A DNA stretch of 64,000 nt, taken from Sthenelais limicola (Eukaryota; Annelida; Polychaeta; Phyllodocida; Sigalionidae). This document shows, piece by piece, positions 54,701 through 64,000 of the stretch (the first letter of the stretch is position 1; every line of letters begins with the position of its first letter). Below the pieces are notes generated by a model. That model saw nothing but the letters and a program-made list of their open reading frames with translations, was not told the DNA's origin and ran no database searches. A program made the translations under genes and the position numbers. Where the stretch lies: assembly GCA_942159475.1 (NCBI GenBank), contig OW804094.1:134774755-134838754 (forward strand). Reading direction: 5' to 3'.

Positions 54701-57664
54701 CAAGTTAACTAAATAATGTAGCTGAACGGTCAACAGGATCGACATATAAACATTATATTAAAGCATAGAATAATAGCTTAAGTTGTGGGGTCACAAACAA
54801 CAAAAAGATGGAAGTAAGTTGATATTCATATTGATTTTTTTATTTTATTCAATATATACATATATACAGCCTGAAGAAGATTATGAAAATGATCGAATGC
54901 ACATAAACCAGGCAGTAATCTATGCAAATAAAATGAAAAAATTGCACATGAAGTGGTTGAGCCTCTTACTCGAAAATATATACATATATATATACTACAT
55001 ACAAAAAGACACTGTATCCTACATCAATGTCTGAAAAGTCTTTGATATGGTTTAATCAATCTGGGCAACGAACAACTTTCTTACAGCTTAGAATACATTT
55101 CATAGTAGTCCATTCTTATATTTCCCATACATCATCAACATTTTGGAGAATCGCGCACATTTGTCCATGTAAGATATGCACTCGCTGTGGCCAAGTGAAC
55201 TGCAATTGGGTGGGCTGCAGCGCACACATCTCACTACCCTCCGTCACAATGTATGTGTTGGTATGTACGTCGAAACGCTCTAACTTGAGCTCTACACATA
55301 TCAGGTATTTGTCATTTTCATGCACCGCAACAGTCTTGATCATCACTAGATCTGGGGAATCGTAGTCATTCCAGGACCGTAGTAGTGCACACCCAGTCCT
55401 GTATGCGAGGCCACAGATCTTCACTTCCGATGTTATGAGGACCGGGGCAATCGATGGAACGCTGTTCCTAATTACTTCATAAACACCACATTCTTGTGCC
55501 ACATGGCAGATACCGTCTTTGATTGTGTCTCCTTCATACAGGTACACTGTCGATTTGTCCCCACAAGCAGATACCTGTTGCAGGATCATCCACCGCTGGT
55601 GGGAACGGGCCAATGTCTTTGGGAGATTTTTGAAGTTGCGCCAACGCCTACCCTTGAACAGCATATGTTTCGCTTCAAATCGCATGCATGAATGTTGTCG
55701 TAATGGTCCAAAGCGCTGCATTTGTTGGGGTAGATGCGTCATGTAGTGCATTTTTGGTGTGATGCTTTGGTTAGGGTACAGATCTTTAAATGTGGAGTTA
55801 TGAAGAAAAACTAGTTGTTGCAGGGTGAAGATAGTCTTCTTGGAAACAACTGCAGAAAAACATACAATATTAATCTGCAGAAGACGGATAAAGTTCTGCC
55901 AGTGAGGATCGCTTTCTGGTACGTGATGCCCCACTAGAAGTGGGAGCAACAAGAGCAGGTTTTTCATGGAGGCAGCTGACTGTTTCAGTGATGGTGAGAG
56001 AAGCAAGTCATTCTTCTCTATTTCTTGAGGCTTATCGAGTTGTTCTTCTGCATTGTATTTAAAGTTTCTAATAGCGGTGTTGAGGATGTTGAAAGAAAAA
56101 TACTTCTTCTCAAGAATGAGGCGTGTCAGAAGGCATTTCATGGCGACTCTGTCCACTCCCTCGAGCAACACATGCATGGGATCATGCAGAAGGCATTTGG
56201 TCATCTGGAATCCAGGAATACCAGATAACACGCCCGAATCGTTGATACCGTACTGTTTCGACCAGTGCTGGCGGTCCACTTGACTGGCCTGATCCAGTGT
56301 TTCACACCGTAGATGGTGTTCCTCCTCATCGCGTTCAACGAAATCAGCTTCCAGGAAACCTGACCCTAATTCACTTTTGGATACTTCACAGGAGCGGCAA
56401 GGCTTAAGTGCTCCTCCAACACCCTCCTTGAAGCCGCCAGCCCACTGAGCCGCGAGGGTGTCAGCCAGGAAGCAGACAACAAACCCATGGATTACTTCGG
56501 AGGAGCCCTGGATTTTTACTGTAGCTCCTTCATACAGTGTGCACAGGTCTTTCTTGAAGTCGGCCAACAACTTATCAGTGCCATACTTCTTTACGTGGAC
56601 AGTTTTAGCCAATGCCAGCAACTGGATGGCCTGTAGCTTATTCCTGAAAGCTGGATGAAGATTCAGGACAGTATAATAAAAGGCACATATCTTGTGTTTT
56701 TTTCGATGCGTACCAATGGGATTAACAATCTCGAAATCGTCACAGTACAAGCAGATGAGGATGCTGTCTGGGTTGGATATGTACCTGGGGTGACTCTGGA
56801 TGTAGGTACCGTCTGTCATGTCCATCATGCGGCCGTGGCCATCTGGTCGATGTAGTCCTCTTTCGATGACTTCTGGCATGTTTAATAGAGCAGTCAGTTG
56901 AGGTAAGAAAGGCACGTAATATCCATAGATTGGGGTTTCCACGAACCTGTATTTGCCACGCACTCTCTTGTTCACTGTCTTTACTCCCATGTACACAGGT
57001 ACTGGTTTGATTAACCCAAAATTGTCCGTATAGAAACGCTCCCTTTGACTTACTGTCTCCACCTTGCCAAAGAGGTTGCGTGTAAAAGACTGGCAATCAA
57101 AGTTTTGTTGCTGCTGAGCTATGTTAAGCCGTTCCTCACACATGGCGCGTATTGAAAATATGATATCGGTCACTGCCTCCTCACCAAGGTGGTATTTTGC
57201 CTGAAGTTTCAGCAGGAACGAGGCATCAGAGGCATCTTCAAAGACTGGCCGGTTAATCTCGGGGGTTTCTCGGTCCGCATCAGTGAAGTCCATGAAGTTG
57301 AAATCGCCGCAGTCATAGTCGGGCTCCGGTATCTCTAGCTGCCTGGTGGAGCGATTGAAGTGGCCGCGCTGAACATGCTTTTTAAAGGAAGCATATTTTT
57401 TGAATGTTATGCCACATCCTGGGGCATTACAGTGAACTATAAACTTCGAGTCATGCTTATGTCGGCGTACAAGATGTGTCAGTAGATCGGCATGGTAGGG
57501 ACTCCCAAAGGGACACATTGAACACATGTGACTCATGTTTACTGTTTACTAGGACGAAATACTGATTATATACCTTTGAGAAGGGTGATAGCATCCTCAG
57601 GGATAGTTGTGTTCTCTTGCAGCCAAGAGGCCACATCATCACAAGTCGATGCACGGCCAATCAT
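51446..57664 (-). CDS. SAM-domain protein, SAMD3-like (eight exons, 459 residues)
   Basis: Coding exons on -: 57664-57574, 54541-54426, 54223-53873, 53549-53435, 53239-53043, 52717-52601, 52278-52177, 51736-51446. All have AG/GT borders and matching phase, with no internal stop. Residues 1-69 form a SAM (sterile alpha motif) domain: DVASWLQENTTIPEDA, DGMALLDMEAGHIEMLYP and LGISIKLAAIIKKV. A Pro-rich spacer (SPPPPPTVTDSP) follows, then a region with TMCAKYPCLG and a basic stretch (RIRNIRWRTKVRS). Then come FPERRNWLKTLADGDVTHLI and EEYPILG, and a C-terminal globular part starting LLVVDSTGF. This order resembles proteins annotated as SAMD3-like in fish and invertebrates; their function is unknown to me. 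SAM domains usually mediate protein interaction. A 3' splice acceptor six bases before the ATG implies an upstream 5'UTR exon. The first coding intron holds the transposase-like ORF. Confidence 0.85.
52177..52278 (-). CDS. SAM-domain gene exon 7
   Basis: 34 codons, DMSDRIQLLCELEKSIAMRG to VIMKME, phase 0. Acceptor ctattttgtag, donor gtaagt. Confidence 0.82.
52357..52460. repeat. Two-copy tandem repeat in SAM-gene intron
   Basis: taagacaggc..ttactgtaac and agttaagtggaagccccat recur at about 59-base spacing. Confidence 0.75.
52601..52717 (-). CDS. SAM-domain gene exon 6
   Basis: 39 codons, VQKEFALMKPDYVKSDVLDN to LLQVGVQSHE, phase 0 at both ends. Acceptor cattattttag, donor gtaatt. Confidence 0.82.
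53043..53239 (-). CDS. SAM-domain gene exon 5
   Basis: Encodes PVDAEADKAYMKEAM, AKVLMAQKRSFPERRNWLK and DVTHLIEEYPILGNATY. The RxxWL..L..G.VTxIxExYP pattern recurs in SAMD3-like proteins. Confidence 0.87.
53435..53549 (-). CDS. SAM-domain gene exon 4 (basic region)
   Basis: Encodes THFCGKLSQRIRNIRWRTKV and RPAKVARFVDTE. The high Arg/Lys content suggests nucleic-acid contact or a nuclear signal, which is inference. Donor gtaagt. Confidence 0.85.
53873..54223 (-). CDS. SAM-domain gene exon 3
   Basis: 117 codons in phase 0, from AAEMTSNTLQ through a run of five Pro to VDVGRNEW. Contains YSDFVQRHLDEGNVTKVWD, a likely helical region. Donor gtgagt. Confidence 0.85.
54426..54541 (-). CDS. SAM-domain gene exon 2 (rest of SAM domain)
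   Basis: After ttattattgcag it encodes NLIDGMALLDMEAGHIEML and GISIKLAAIIKKVK; the donor is gtaaga. Joined to exon 1 it restores the normal SAM spacing (LLK-D-NLIDGMALL), which is strong evidence that the 3 kb between them is an intron. Confidence 0.87.
54838..54849 (-). terminator. Candidate intronic poly(A) signals (two AATAAA on -)
   Basis: Two tttatt hexamers on + lie about 270 bases after the stop of the nested ORF, still inside the intron. They could end a separate transposase-like mRNA before the next SAM-gene exon. Confidence 0.35.
55116..57536 (-). CDS. C2H2-finger DDE-transposase-like protein, 806 residues, nested in intron
   Basis: A single intronless ORF. Two zinc fingers open it: C5-X2-C8-X12-H21-X4-H26 and C36-X4-C41-X12-H54-X4-H59. 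The core carries blocks typical of a large family of transposase-derived proteins repeated in fish, cnidarian and mollusc genomes: LYCDDFEIVNPIG (263-275), a CRSC knuckle (380-383), LLHDPMHVLLEGV (449-461), and GPLRQHSCMRFEAKHMLF (610-627). I infer an acidic triad: Asp266 or 267, Asp452, Glu621. The family is related to CACTA/KDZ-type transposases, judged from memory rather than by search. The frame is fully intact, so the copy is young, selected, or domesticated. It lies wholly inside the first coding intron of the SAM-domain gene on the same strand, its ATG 36 bases past the donor. The ORFs on the + strand here are shadows. Confidence 0.85.
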   Translation of the reverse strand: MSHMCSMCPFGSPYHADLLTHLVRRHKHDSKFIVHCNAPGCGITFKKYASFKKHVQRGHFNRSTRQLEIPEPDYDCGDFNFMDFTDADRETPEINRPVFEDASDASFLLKLQAKYHLGEEAVTDIIFSIRAMCEERLNIAQQQQNFDCQSFTRNLFGKVETVSQRERFYTDNFGLIKPVPVYMGVKTVNKRVRGKYRFVETPIYGYYVPFLPQLTALLNMPEVIERGLHRPDGHGRMMDMTDGTYIQSHPRYISNPDSILICLYCDDFEIVNPIGTHRKKHKICAFYYTVLNLHPAFRNKLQAIQLLALAKTVHVKKYGTDKLLADFKKDLCTLYEGATVKIQGSSEVIHGFVVCFLADTLAAQWAGGFKEGVGGALKPCRSCEVSKSELGSGFLEADFVERDEEEHHLRCETLDQASQVDRQHWSKQYGINDSGVLSGIPGFQMTKCLLHDPMHVLLEGVDRVAMKCLLTRLILEKKYFSFNILNTAIRNFKYNAEEQLDKPQEIEKNDLLLSPSLKQSAASMKNLLLLLPLLVGHHVPESDPHWQNFIRLLQINIVCFSAVVSKKTIFTLQQLVFLHNSTFKDLYPNQSITPKMHYMTHLPQQMQRFGPLRQHSCMRFEAKHMLFKGRRWRNFKNLPKTLARSHQRWMILQQVSACGDKSTVYLYEGDTIKDGICHVAQECGVYEVIRNSVPSIAPVLITSEVKICGLAYRTGCALLRSWNDYDSPDLVMIKTVAVHENDKYLICVELKLERFDVHTNTYIVTEGSEMCALQPTQLQFTWPQRVHILHGQMCAILQNVDDVWEI
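57566..57572 (-). promoter_or_regulatory. TATATAA overlapping the splice donor of the SAM-gene exon
   Basis: The donor reads g|gtatataatc, so a TATA-box-like heptamer sits at the exon border, about 30 bases before the ATG of the nested ORF. It might drive the ORF, but the spacing would leave almost no leader. It may be chance. Confidence 0.25.
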
Positions 57665-57670
57665 CTTGAA
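57574..57670 (-). CDS. SAM-domain gene, first coding exon (half of SAM domain)
   Basis: The acceptor ttcttttcttttag is followed by ttcaag and ATG at 57664. The exon encodes MIGRASTCDDVASWLQ and then EDAITLLK, plus the first base of an Asp codon. The donor is gtatat. If the intron is kept, the frame ends three codons later (GGT ATA TAA). Confidence 0.85.
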
Positions 57671-57944
57671 CTAAAAGAAAAGAACAGAACACATTTAGTT
57701 GAAATTGAATTAACCTAATGGAGTCAACATCAGTCATAATGTTAAAGTCATCATCAATCATCAATATCTATGGAACACTCAATGGTTAAATACTAAGGGT
57801 CACATGATCTATTGGTAGCTAGGATGTGAATATAGCTATAAAGTTGCATATTACACTATGTCCAAATATGTGTGCACCTATTCTCTTCGGAATTATAAAA
57901 TTTATTTAAAAGAAGAGTAACAATTATTTTCAATTTTCTAAGTC

Positions 57945-58320
57945 TAAAGTCTTAGTCTAACTTAGTCTAAAGTCTAAGTCTAAAGTCTAAGTCTAAAGTC
58001 TAAGTCTAAAGTCTAAGTCTAAGTCTAAAGTCTAAAGTCTAAGTCTAAGTCTGTTATAAAGTCTAAGTCTGTTTGTTATAAAGTCTAAGTCTGTTATAAA
58101 GTCTAAGTCTGTTATAAAGTCTAAGTCTGTTATAAAGTCTAAGTCTGTAAAAAAAAATGAAAATGAAATTCATGCAATATAGCTTCTAAAGTCTAAGTCT
58201 GAAGTCTAAGTCAAAGTCAGTCTAAAGTCTGAAGTCTAAAGTCTGAAGTCTAAAGTCTGAAGTCTGAAGTCTGAAGTCTGAAGTCAAGTCTAATGTCTTA
58301 AGTCTGAAGTCTGATCCGTC
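57945..58320 (+). repeat. AAGTCT-based tandem array with several variant units
   Basis: Units aagtct, aaagtct, gtctgttataaagtctaa (18 bp) and ctgaagt follow each other in zones, broken once by an A-rich stretch near 58150. It begins about 275 bases beyond the SAM-gene first coding exon. Short versions recur at 62246, 62467 and 63705. Confidence 0.9.
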
Positions 58321-60360
58321 CCCCTGACGCACCAGCTGACGGATCACCTGACGCACCAAGGGGCAGAACCATTGATGGCAAACACCAATTTGAGATCAAA
58401 TTTTGGCAAGAGATCGTGCAGGAGCTCAATTAAGCTATGGAATCGACTAAATCATTAATAAATGCAATATTCCTAAATATTTCTACTTTCGTTTACCGAT
58501 TTTCGTAATAAAACATAATTTCTAACCAAATTCAAAATTCAATTTCCGACGAACATAATAATAATTTCGCCATGAGACTTCATATCCAGATTATCAGGCT
58601 TGTTTTACATCGTACCAACTATATTTAAAACAATCAAATAAAGTAATTATTGTATAATAATTATTTTTCAATGAACCAACTGACTTGTACGACATAGGAA
58701 TTACAAATGGCTACCCTATCGAGATTAACATTGAAGTCTATGAGTAAAATTATCGATCATCTTAAAAGCACCCAAATCTCTTGAAAATCTAATAGCTAAA
58801 ATGAAATCTAGCAATAATCCATTTAAATAAGACCTGGGTACATCGTATATTATATATTATTTTAAATAAATTGATTTTGTCTACATATCTCCAATTTTCG
58901 TAATAAAACCTATTTTCGAAGCAATTTAAAAATTCAATTTCCGACGGACATAAGAATAATTTCACCATGAGACTTCATATCCAGATCGACATGCTCGTTT
59001 TACATCGTACCAGCTAGATTTAAAACAATAAGATGCTATAATTAATCTGTAATAATTAATTTTCAATGAACCAACTGACTTCTACGTTGTAAGAATTCAA
59101 AATGGCTACCATACCTATATCAGTAAAAATCCTGAACATTTTCAAGCTCAGCAAAGTAACCTTACTCGACTACAGATCATTCTTATGAAAACATTTTAAC
59201 AATTACACCTTTATCTCAAAACACTTCCATGTTCGACCATTTTCTGGCCTTCTTCTAGCTGAAGAATATTGTTTTAATATGGCCGTCTATGGGCATGGCA
59301 TTTCTAACACAAAAACATCAAATTACTTGAAGAATATATCGTTTCCAGTCAAACCAAGGGCATGATATCACCGATTGAAACTCTAGAGAACGTTTGTCAT
59401 CCATTACAAAGCAAAAATATGTAAAAATCTGGAAATATTTCATTTTGACATGTCCCAATGCTATTCCTAATCACCTATGTCCGATTCCGATAATAAAATT
59501 ACATTTTGCACCGATTTTATAATTAAAATTCCGACGAACATAATAATAATTTTGCCATGAGACTTCATATCCAGATCGTCAGGCACGTTTTACATTGTAC
59601 CAGCTAGATTTAAAACAATAAGAGGCTATAATTAATCTGTAATAATTAATTTTCAATGAACCTGCTGACTTCTACGTCCTAAGCATTCAAAATGGCTACC
59701 CTACCTAGATTATTAGAAATCCTGAACATTGTCAAGTTTGGCGAAGTAACCTTACTAGACTACAGATCACTCTTATGAAAGCATTTCAACAATTACATCT
59801 TTATCTTGAACGTGGCCTTATCAGATCTATCGTTAATGACCCAGATTTCAAAACACCTCCTTGTTCGAACATTTTCTGGCCCTAAACTGGGCTAAGCATA
59901 TCCGCCATTGACAATGAAATCGTGTTAACACTAAAGTCTATGGGGAAACATTTGGAAATCGAACATCGTGCAAAATAAACAATCTGAGATTCTTTTAAGA
60001 CTGACAATAGCTAAATCGTGACAATACACATCATATGTACCGAGTCTATAACCAATATTCACGATATTTCCACTGTATGGAAGAAAAAATTATCCGCCGA
60101 GTGAACGTCGCCGAATATCGTTTTAATATGGCCGTCTATGGGCGTGACATTTCTAACACAAAAACATCAAATTACTCGAAGAATTTACCGTTTTCAGTCA
60201 AACCAAGGGCATGATATCTCCAATTGAAACCTCCGAGAAGGTTTGTCATCCATTTAAAAGCAAAAATATGTAAAAATCTCCAAATATTCCATTCAGATAT
60301 GTCCCTATGTTAATCCTATGGGTGAAACCCACGTCGTAGCTGGCACCGTTATTTTCCTTA
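58320..60360. repeat. Diverged long tandem repeat, no gene
   Basis: A block with gccatgagacttcatatcc and, later, ctgacttctacg..caaaatggctacc occurs near 58550, 58942 and 59532. A second block (aatatggccgtctatgggc to aaaatatgtaaaaatct) occurs at 59277 and 60123. The order and spacing suggest a duplicated unit of roughly 590-850 bases. No ORF is conserved between copies. Confidence 0.7.
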
Positions 60361-61670
60361 ATATTCACCTAAACTTTTGCAAAAACATTTAATATGACGG
60401 GACTTAACACCTGAACAAAATATCCAGCGTGAAACAAACACGTTCTCTTTTATTTTAGCTAATTTTCGGTGCACAAATTCGTCATTTGCAAATCCGAAAA
60501 GGGTCCGCCATCTTGGCATCTTGACGCATATCTTTAACATAGGCAAGCCAAATTTGAACCGAATTTTCCTGTAAAATCATGAATTTAGAACATCTGAATC
60601 GGCAATAATGTTTAATTGGATGCCATAATGGGTCTGAGATATTTATTTTGAAACAATTTTGCATAATTACTGAGAAAACGGCTGCCTTAAGTGGTGGCAC
60701 TGAATGCCTTATTGAATACCTAACTGAATGCCGCGTCACCGCATCACTTTTTCACTGTTTTCTCTTGAAATACACAATATTTTTTGTTCTAAATCATGTC
60801 AAATATTCTTTTTAATGAAAAGAGGCCTAAATATACCTTCAAAAACGATTTTAAAGCCCGTTTTAAGTTAAGTTTCAAACAGTAGTTCCAAGATGCCCAC
60901 TAGGGGATCACTCTGGTATAAAAGAGCCCCCTGCTCCAGCCCAATCATTAGTGAATAGGATCTTGGTCTAGCAGGAGCTATGACCATTTTTCTCAGATTT
61001 TGCCTGTGACACCCCACCTGAGCAGCCACCAGAGCCTGATCTACTGCCATTTGCCTTGCATATCTGTGCTGTGTCTGATTTATTTCAGATTCATCAACAT
61101 TTCTTCTAGTTTCAAAGGAGTTTCAACACATTTGCCTGGGTCGACTGAATTGGTTCTCTTCAATACTACATTGGTACAATGGTAGTGGTTCAATTTCACC
61201 TATTTGGACTTCAACAATGGTTCTCACGGATTCTTCACTTCTTATCACCACACTGGATATTGTGCTGTGTTTCCTTTTCAGGAATTTTGTGCAAAGGAAT
61301 CCATGTTAACCTGGATGGAACTCATTGTTGAGGAATACTCCATGAATACCTGGAGTGGACTACTGTGATATTGTGTTTCTGTTTTAAGCAAGCTCTAGTG
61401 AGCTTCAAGGGAGCTAGGAGATTCAAACCTGGATTAATTTGGAAGCATAAGTTCTTAACGAAAAATGCTGGATCACCAAAATTTGTAAGTTAACTCTAAA
61501 ATATCTGTCTTGTAAATAACCCACTGTATTGTACATATGTGATAATATGACCTTATTCATGGCCACTGTCTAGATCAAGTTAGACCCAATGTGTAAACGC
61601 TTGTCAATTCATACATTGTGAATCATCATATGGTCTTAAACAAAATTACTAAATCTCCTATTTCCACCTT
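60360..61670. other. No gene or clear repeat recognised
   Basis: Only short ORFs on both strands, none with family features or good splice context. Confidence 0.5.
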
Positions 61671-64000
61671 CAATATGACCAGCAGGTGTCTGTACTGACG
61701 CCAACTCATTGTAACATATAGTGTACCCTACTATATGAAACACACCCTAGTCGTTAGATATCTACTCTATTATAAATATAAAATCATAACCTATTCTAGC
61801 ATAACATCCTGGGCTCGTGCTAGCCATTCGCCACATCGCCATAACCTATTTACATCTCCTGTCACAGACACACTTCCCCTCTGTAAGAAACAGAGAATCT
61901 GAACATTTCAAGGCCAATTAAAAGATTCCAATTTTGACCACCTTCAAGGACTGGATAAATGCTAAATATAAGATGGGGTTACAAGTATCATGAAGGCCTC
62001 ATCTATCGTCTAGATCATGTTTTAAAACGATCGAGATTATTAATTAAGTTGGTTATATATGTTATTCATCAACTGGTGATGTGATTAAAATACTGTATAT
62101 CCGAGTATAATTATTGATTCATAAGAGTTATAGTCTCAGTTACACTGATTGTGGCGAAAAGAAGGTGGCGATAATATTTCTTTGGAATTTCGCCACAGTG
62201 GCTAAAGGGAAAACAATCCTAGCGCGAGCCCAGACATCACCGAAATCACTGAAGTCTAAGTCTGAAGTCTGAAGTCTAAGTCTGGTATACGTAAATATAC
62301 ACAAAGGAGAAATATCAGATTTTAATGAAATATTGGGGTCAGTGTACTTCATATACACTGAATTCTACCAAACTGACGTCTAATATCATATCCATATCGC
62401 TAGAGAATTACATGTCTATCTATGTCCCGGGGCCTATAGGTGTGCACCACCGAAAGAATTTAAAATCACTAAGTCTGAAGTCTAACACCAAGTCTAAGTC
62501 TGAACTCTATGTGTATTCTACGTATATTTTGCTGAGAAAAATATGATTTCCTTCATGCACATATAATACACAATAGGTAATAAACAAGGTATATCTGAAT
62601 AATCTGTCATAGACTGTGAGGGTGCAAGTTGTTGGAATACATTGATAATGTATACATAAAAGCATTCATTTTAAGAGCATGTACATGACTAGGGGTTCCC
62701 CACTACGAAATACTTAATATAAAAACTGAGTGTAACAAAATTACTATTTCCACCTTCAATATGACCAGCAGGTGCCTGTACTGACGCCAACTCATTGTAA
62801 CATATAGTAGTGTACCCTACTATACAAAACACACCCTAGTTGTTAGATAGTTAGAGTGTAACAAAATTACTAAATCTCCTATTTCCACTTTCAATATGAC
62901 CGTCAGGTGTCTGTACTGACGCCAACTCATTGTAACATGACGCTGCCCCAAAACTCTGTACCTAATAAGCAAAATGACCATGACTGACGTCTAATATTAT
63001 ATCCAGAATACACAAATCTACGTCAGGGCGATGCCAATAGTACAATGTGCGTCAGAATGTATAATTCCTGATTTATTATTGAGGCTGTAACCCCTGCTTT
63101 CCTGCCTTCTCTGTGTCTATCGCCCTCCCTCTTAATAAAGGGAGAACAACGGTGATGCTGACTATGCTGTCTGTACTGACGGCGAAATACTTACAAAATT
63201 TACCTCTCACAAAACCAAGATAATCTAGATAACAGAAAACATATGATACATAATCGATCGATACTAAGTTGGGCCCTTATTCAAGGTATAATCATAAATG
63301 TACGTCAGGGCGACGCTCATAGTACCATGTGCGTCAGAATCAGTTTAATCAGTGTGAAGGACATGAATACAAATTGAATCATCCCTATATATATAGCACG
63401 TCCTGAGTATATTGTAATATTATTCATGCCCCCCCCCTCTATATATACGCCTATTTCCACCTTCAATAGGCGTCTGTACTGACGTCAAAATATGAGTTCT
63501 GTCATGCACATAATACACAATCGATACTGGTATAAAAATTTTGCTAGGTCTCTTAACTCTAAATCCGTCTGTACTGACGCAAAAATAAAAAAAAAATATT
63601 TGGAAAAATTAATCCGTCCTAAAAGTGCTAAAAATGTAAATGGCGTTAATCACTGATCTAGAATGATGTAAAATGATCTGGAATGATGTAAAACTGTACA
63701 ATTTACATCACTGAAGTCTGAAGTCCAACGTTTCCCGAAAGCCTTTAGAATAGGTAAAAAGGGTCTAAATTCCCCCAAAATGTCCACTCGCCCAAACTGA
63801 GTGTAACAAAATTAATAAATCTCCTATTTCCACCTTCAATATGACCAGCAGGTGTCTGTACTGACGCCAAGTCATTGTAACATATAGTAGTGTACCCTAC
63901 TATAAGAAACACACCCTAGTCGTTAGATATCTACTCTGATATGTTTATATATATATATAACCTATTCATAACCTATTCTAGCATAACATCACCGAAATCA
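61670..64000. repeat. Family of repeated units rich in TGACG motifs
   Basis: The block aatatgaccagcaggtg, ctgtactgacgccaactcat, tgtaacatatagt and gtaccctactat occurs in full or part near 61675, 62757, 62897 and 63838. ctgtactgacg occurs at least seven times. Another block (acgtcagggcgacg..cat, agtac, atgtgcgtcagaat) occurs at about 63020 and 63302. The window ends inside a copy of the 61.8 kb or 62.2 kb unit (acatcaccgaaatca). Confidence 0.8.

Noticed and set aside
55494..56855. Several + strand ORFs under the transposase-like gene
   Set aside because: They are antisense shadows of a long conserved - strand frame.

Overview
The window is animal nuclear DNA. Genes are split by long AT-rich introns with GT..AG borders, many short inverted-repeat transposon families recur, and a tandem-domain receptor tyrosine phosphatase is present. 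The gene style and repeat content suggest a marine invertebrate, possibly a lophotrochozoan; the sequence alone does not fix the species. No bacterial operon, CRISPR array, rRNA or convincing tRNA was seen.

Region 1 (about 2.4-40.6 kb, + strand) holds the 3' part of a receptor-type protein tyrosine phosphatase (RPTP). Fourteen constitutive-looking exons keep reading phase from one to the next. They encode D1 from just before its substrate-loop strand, the D1-D2 linker, and all of D2. The extracellular, transmembrane and juxtamembrane parts would lie to the left of the window. D1 keeps the C-X5-R signature but has WSD in place of WPD, and Arg where the Q-loop Gln is expected. D2 has Ser in place of the catalytic Cys and WPN in place of WPD, so it is a pseudophosphatase domain. 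Between two D2 exons lie at least two, probably three, small related in-frame cassette exons. The gene has two alternative last exons that encode the same final helix with different tails; the distal tail carries a 16-residue repeat.

Region 2 (about 40.7-51 kb) is mostly transposon-rich intergenic DNA. It has two isolated exon-like stretches, near 44.2 kb and 48.2 kb, that I cannot assign.

Region 3 (about 51.4-57.7 kb, - strand) holds a two-gene module. An eight-exon gene encodes a 459-residue SAM-domain protein of the type often annotated as SAMD3-like. Its first coding intron splits the SAM domain and contains a complete intronless 806-codon ORF on the same strand. That ORF encodes a two-C2H2-finger, DDE-transposase-like protein. 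The nested pair is the most unusual arrangement in the window and may be a mobile element or a domesticated descendant of one.

Region 4 (57.7-64 kb) has no gene I can support. It contains an AAGTCT-based array, a diverged long tandem repeat, and a family of units rich in TGACG motifs.

At least five families of short inverted-repeat elements recur, mainly in the RPTP introns and in Region 2, some nested in one another. Several simple-sequence arrays start at the right end of one of these families.
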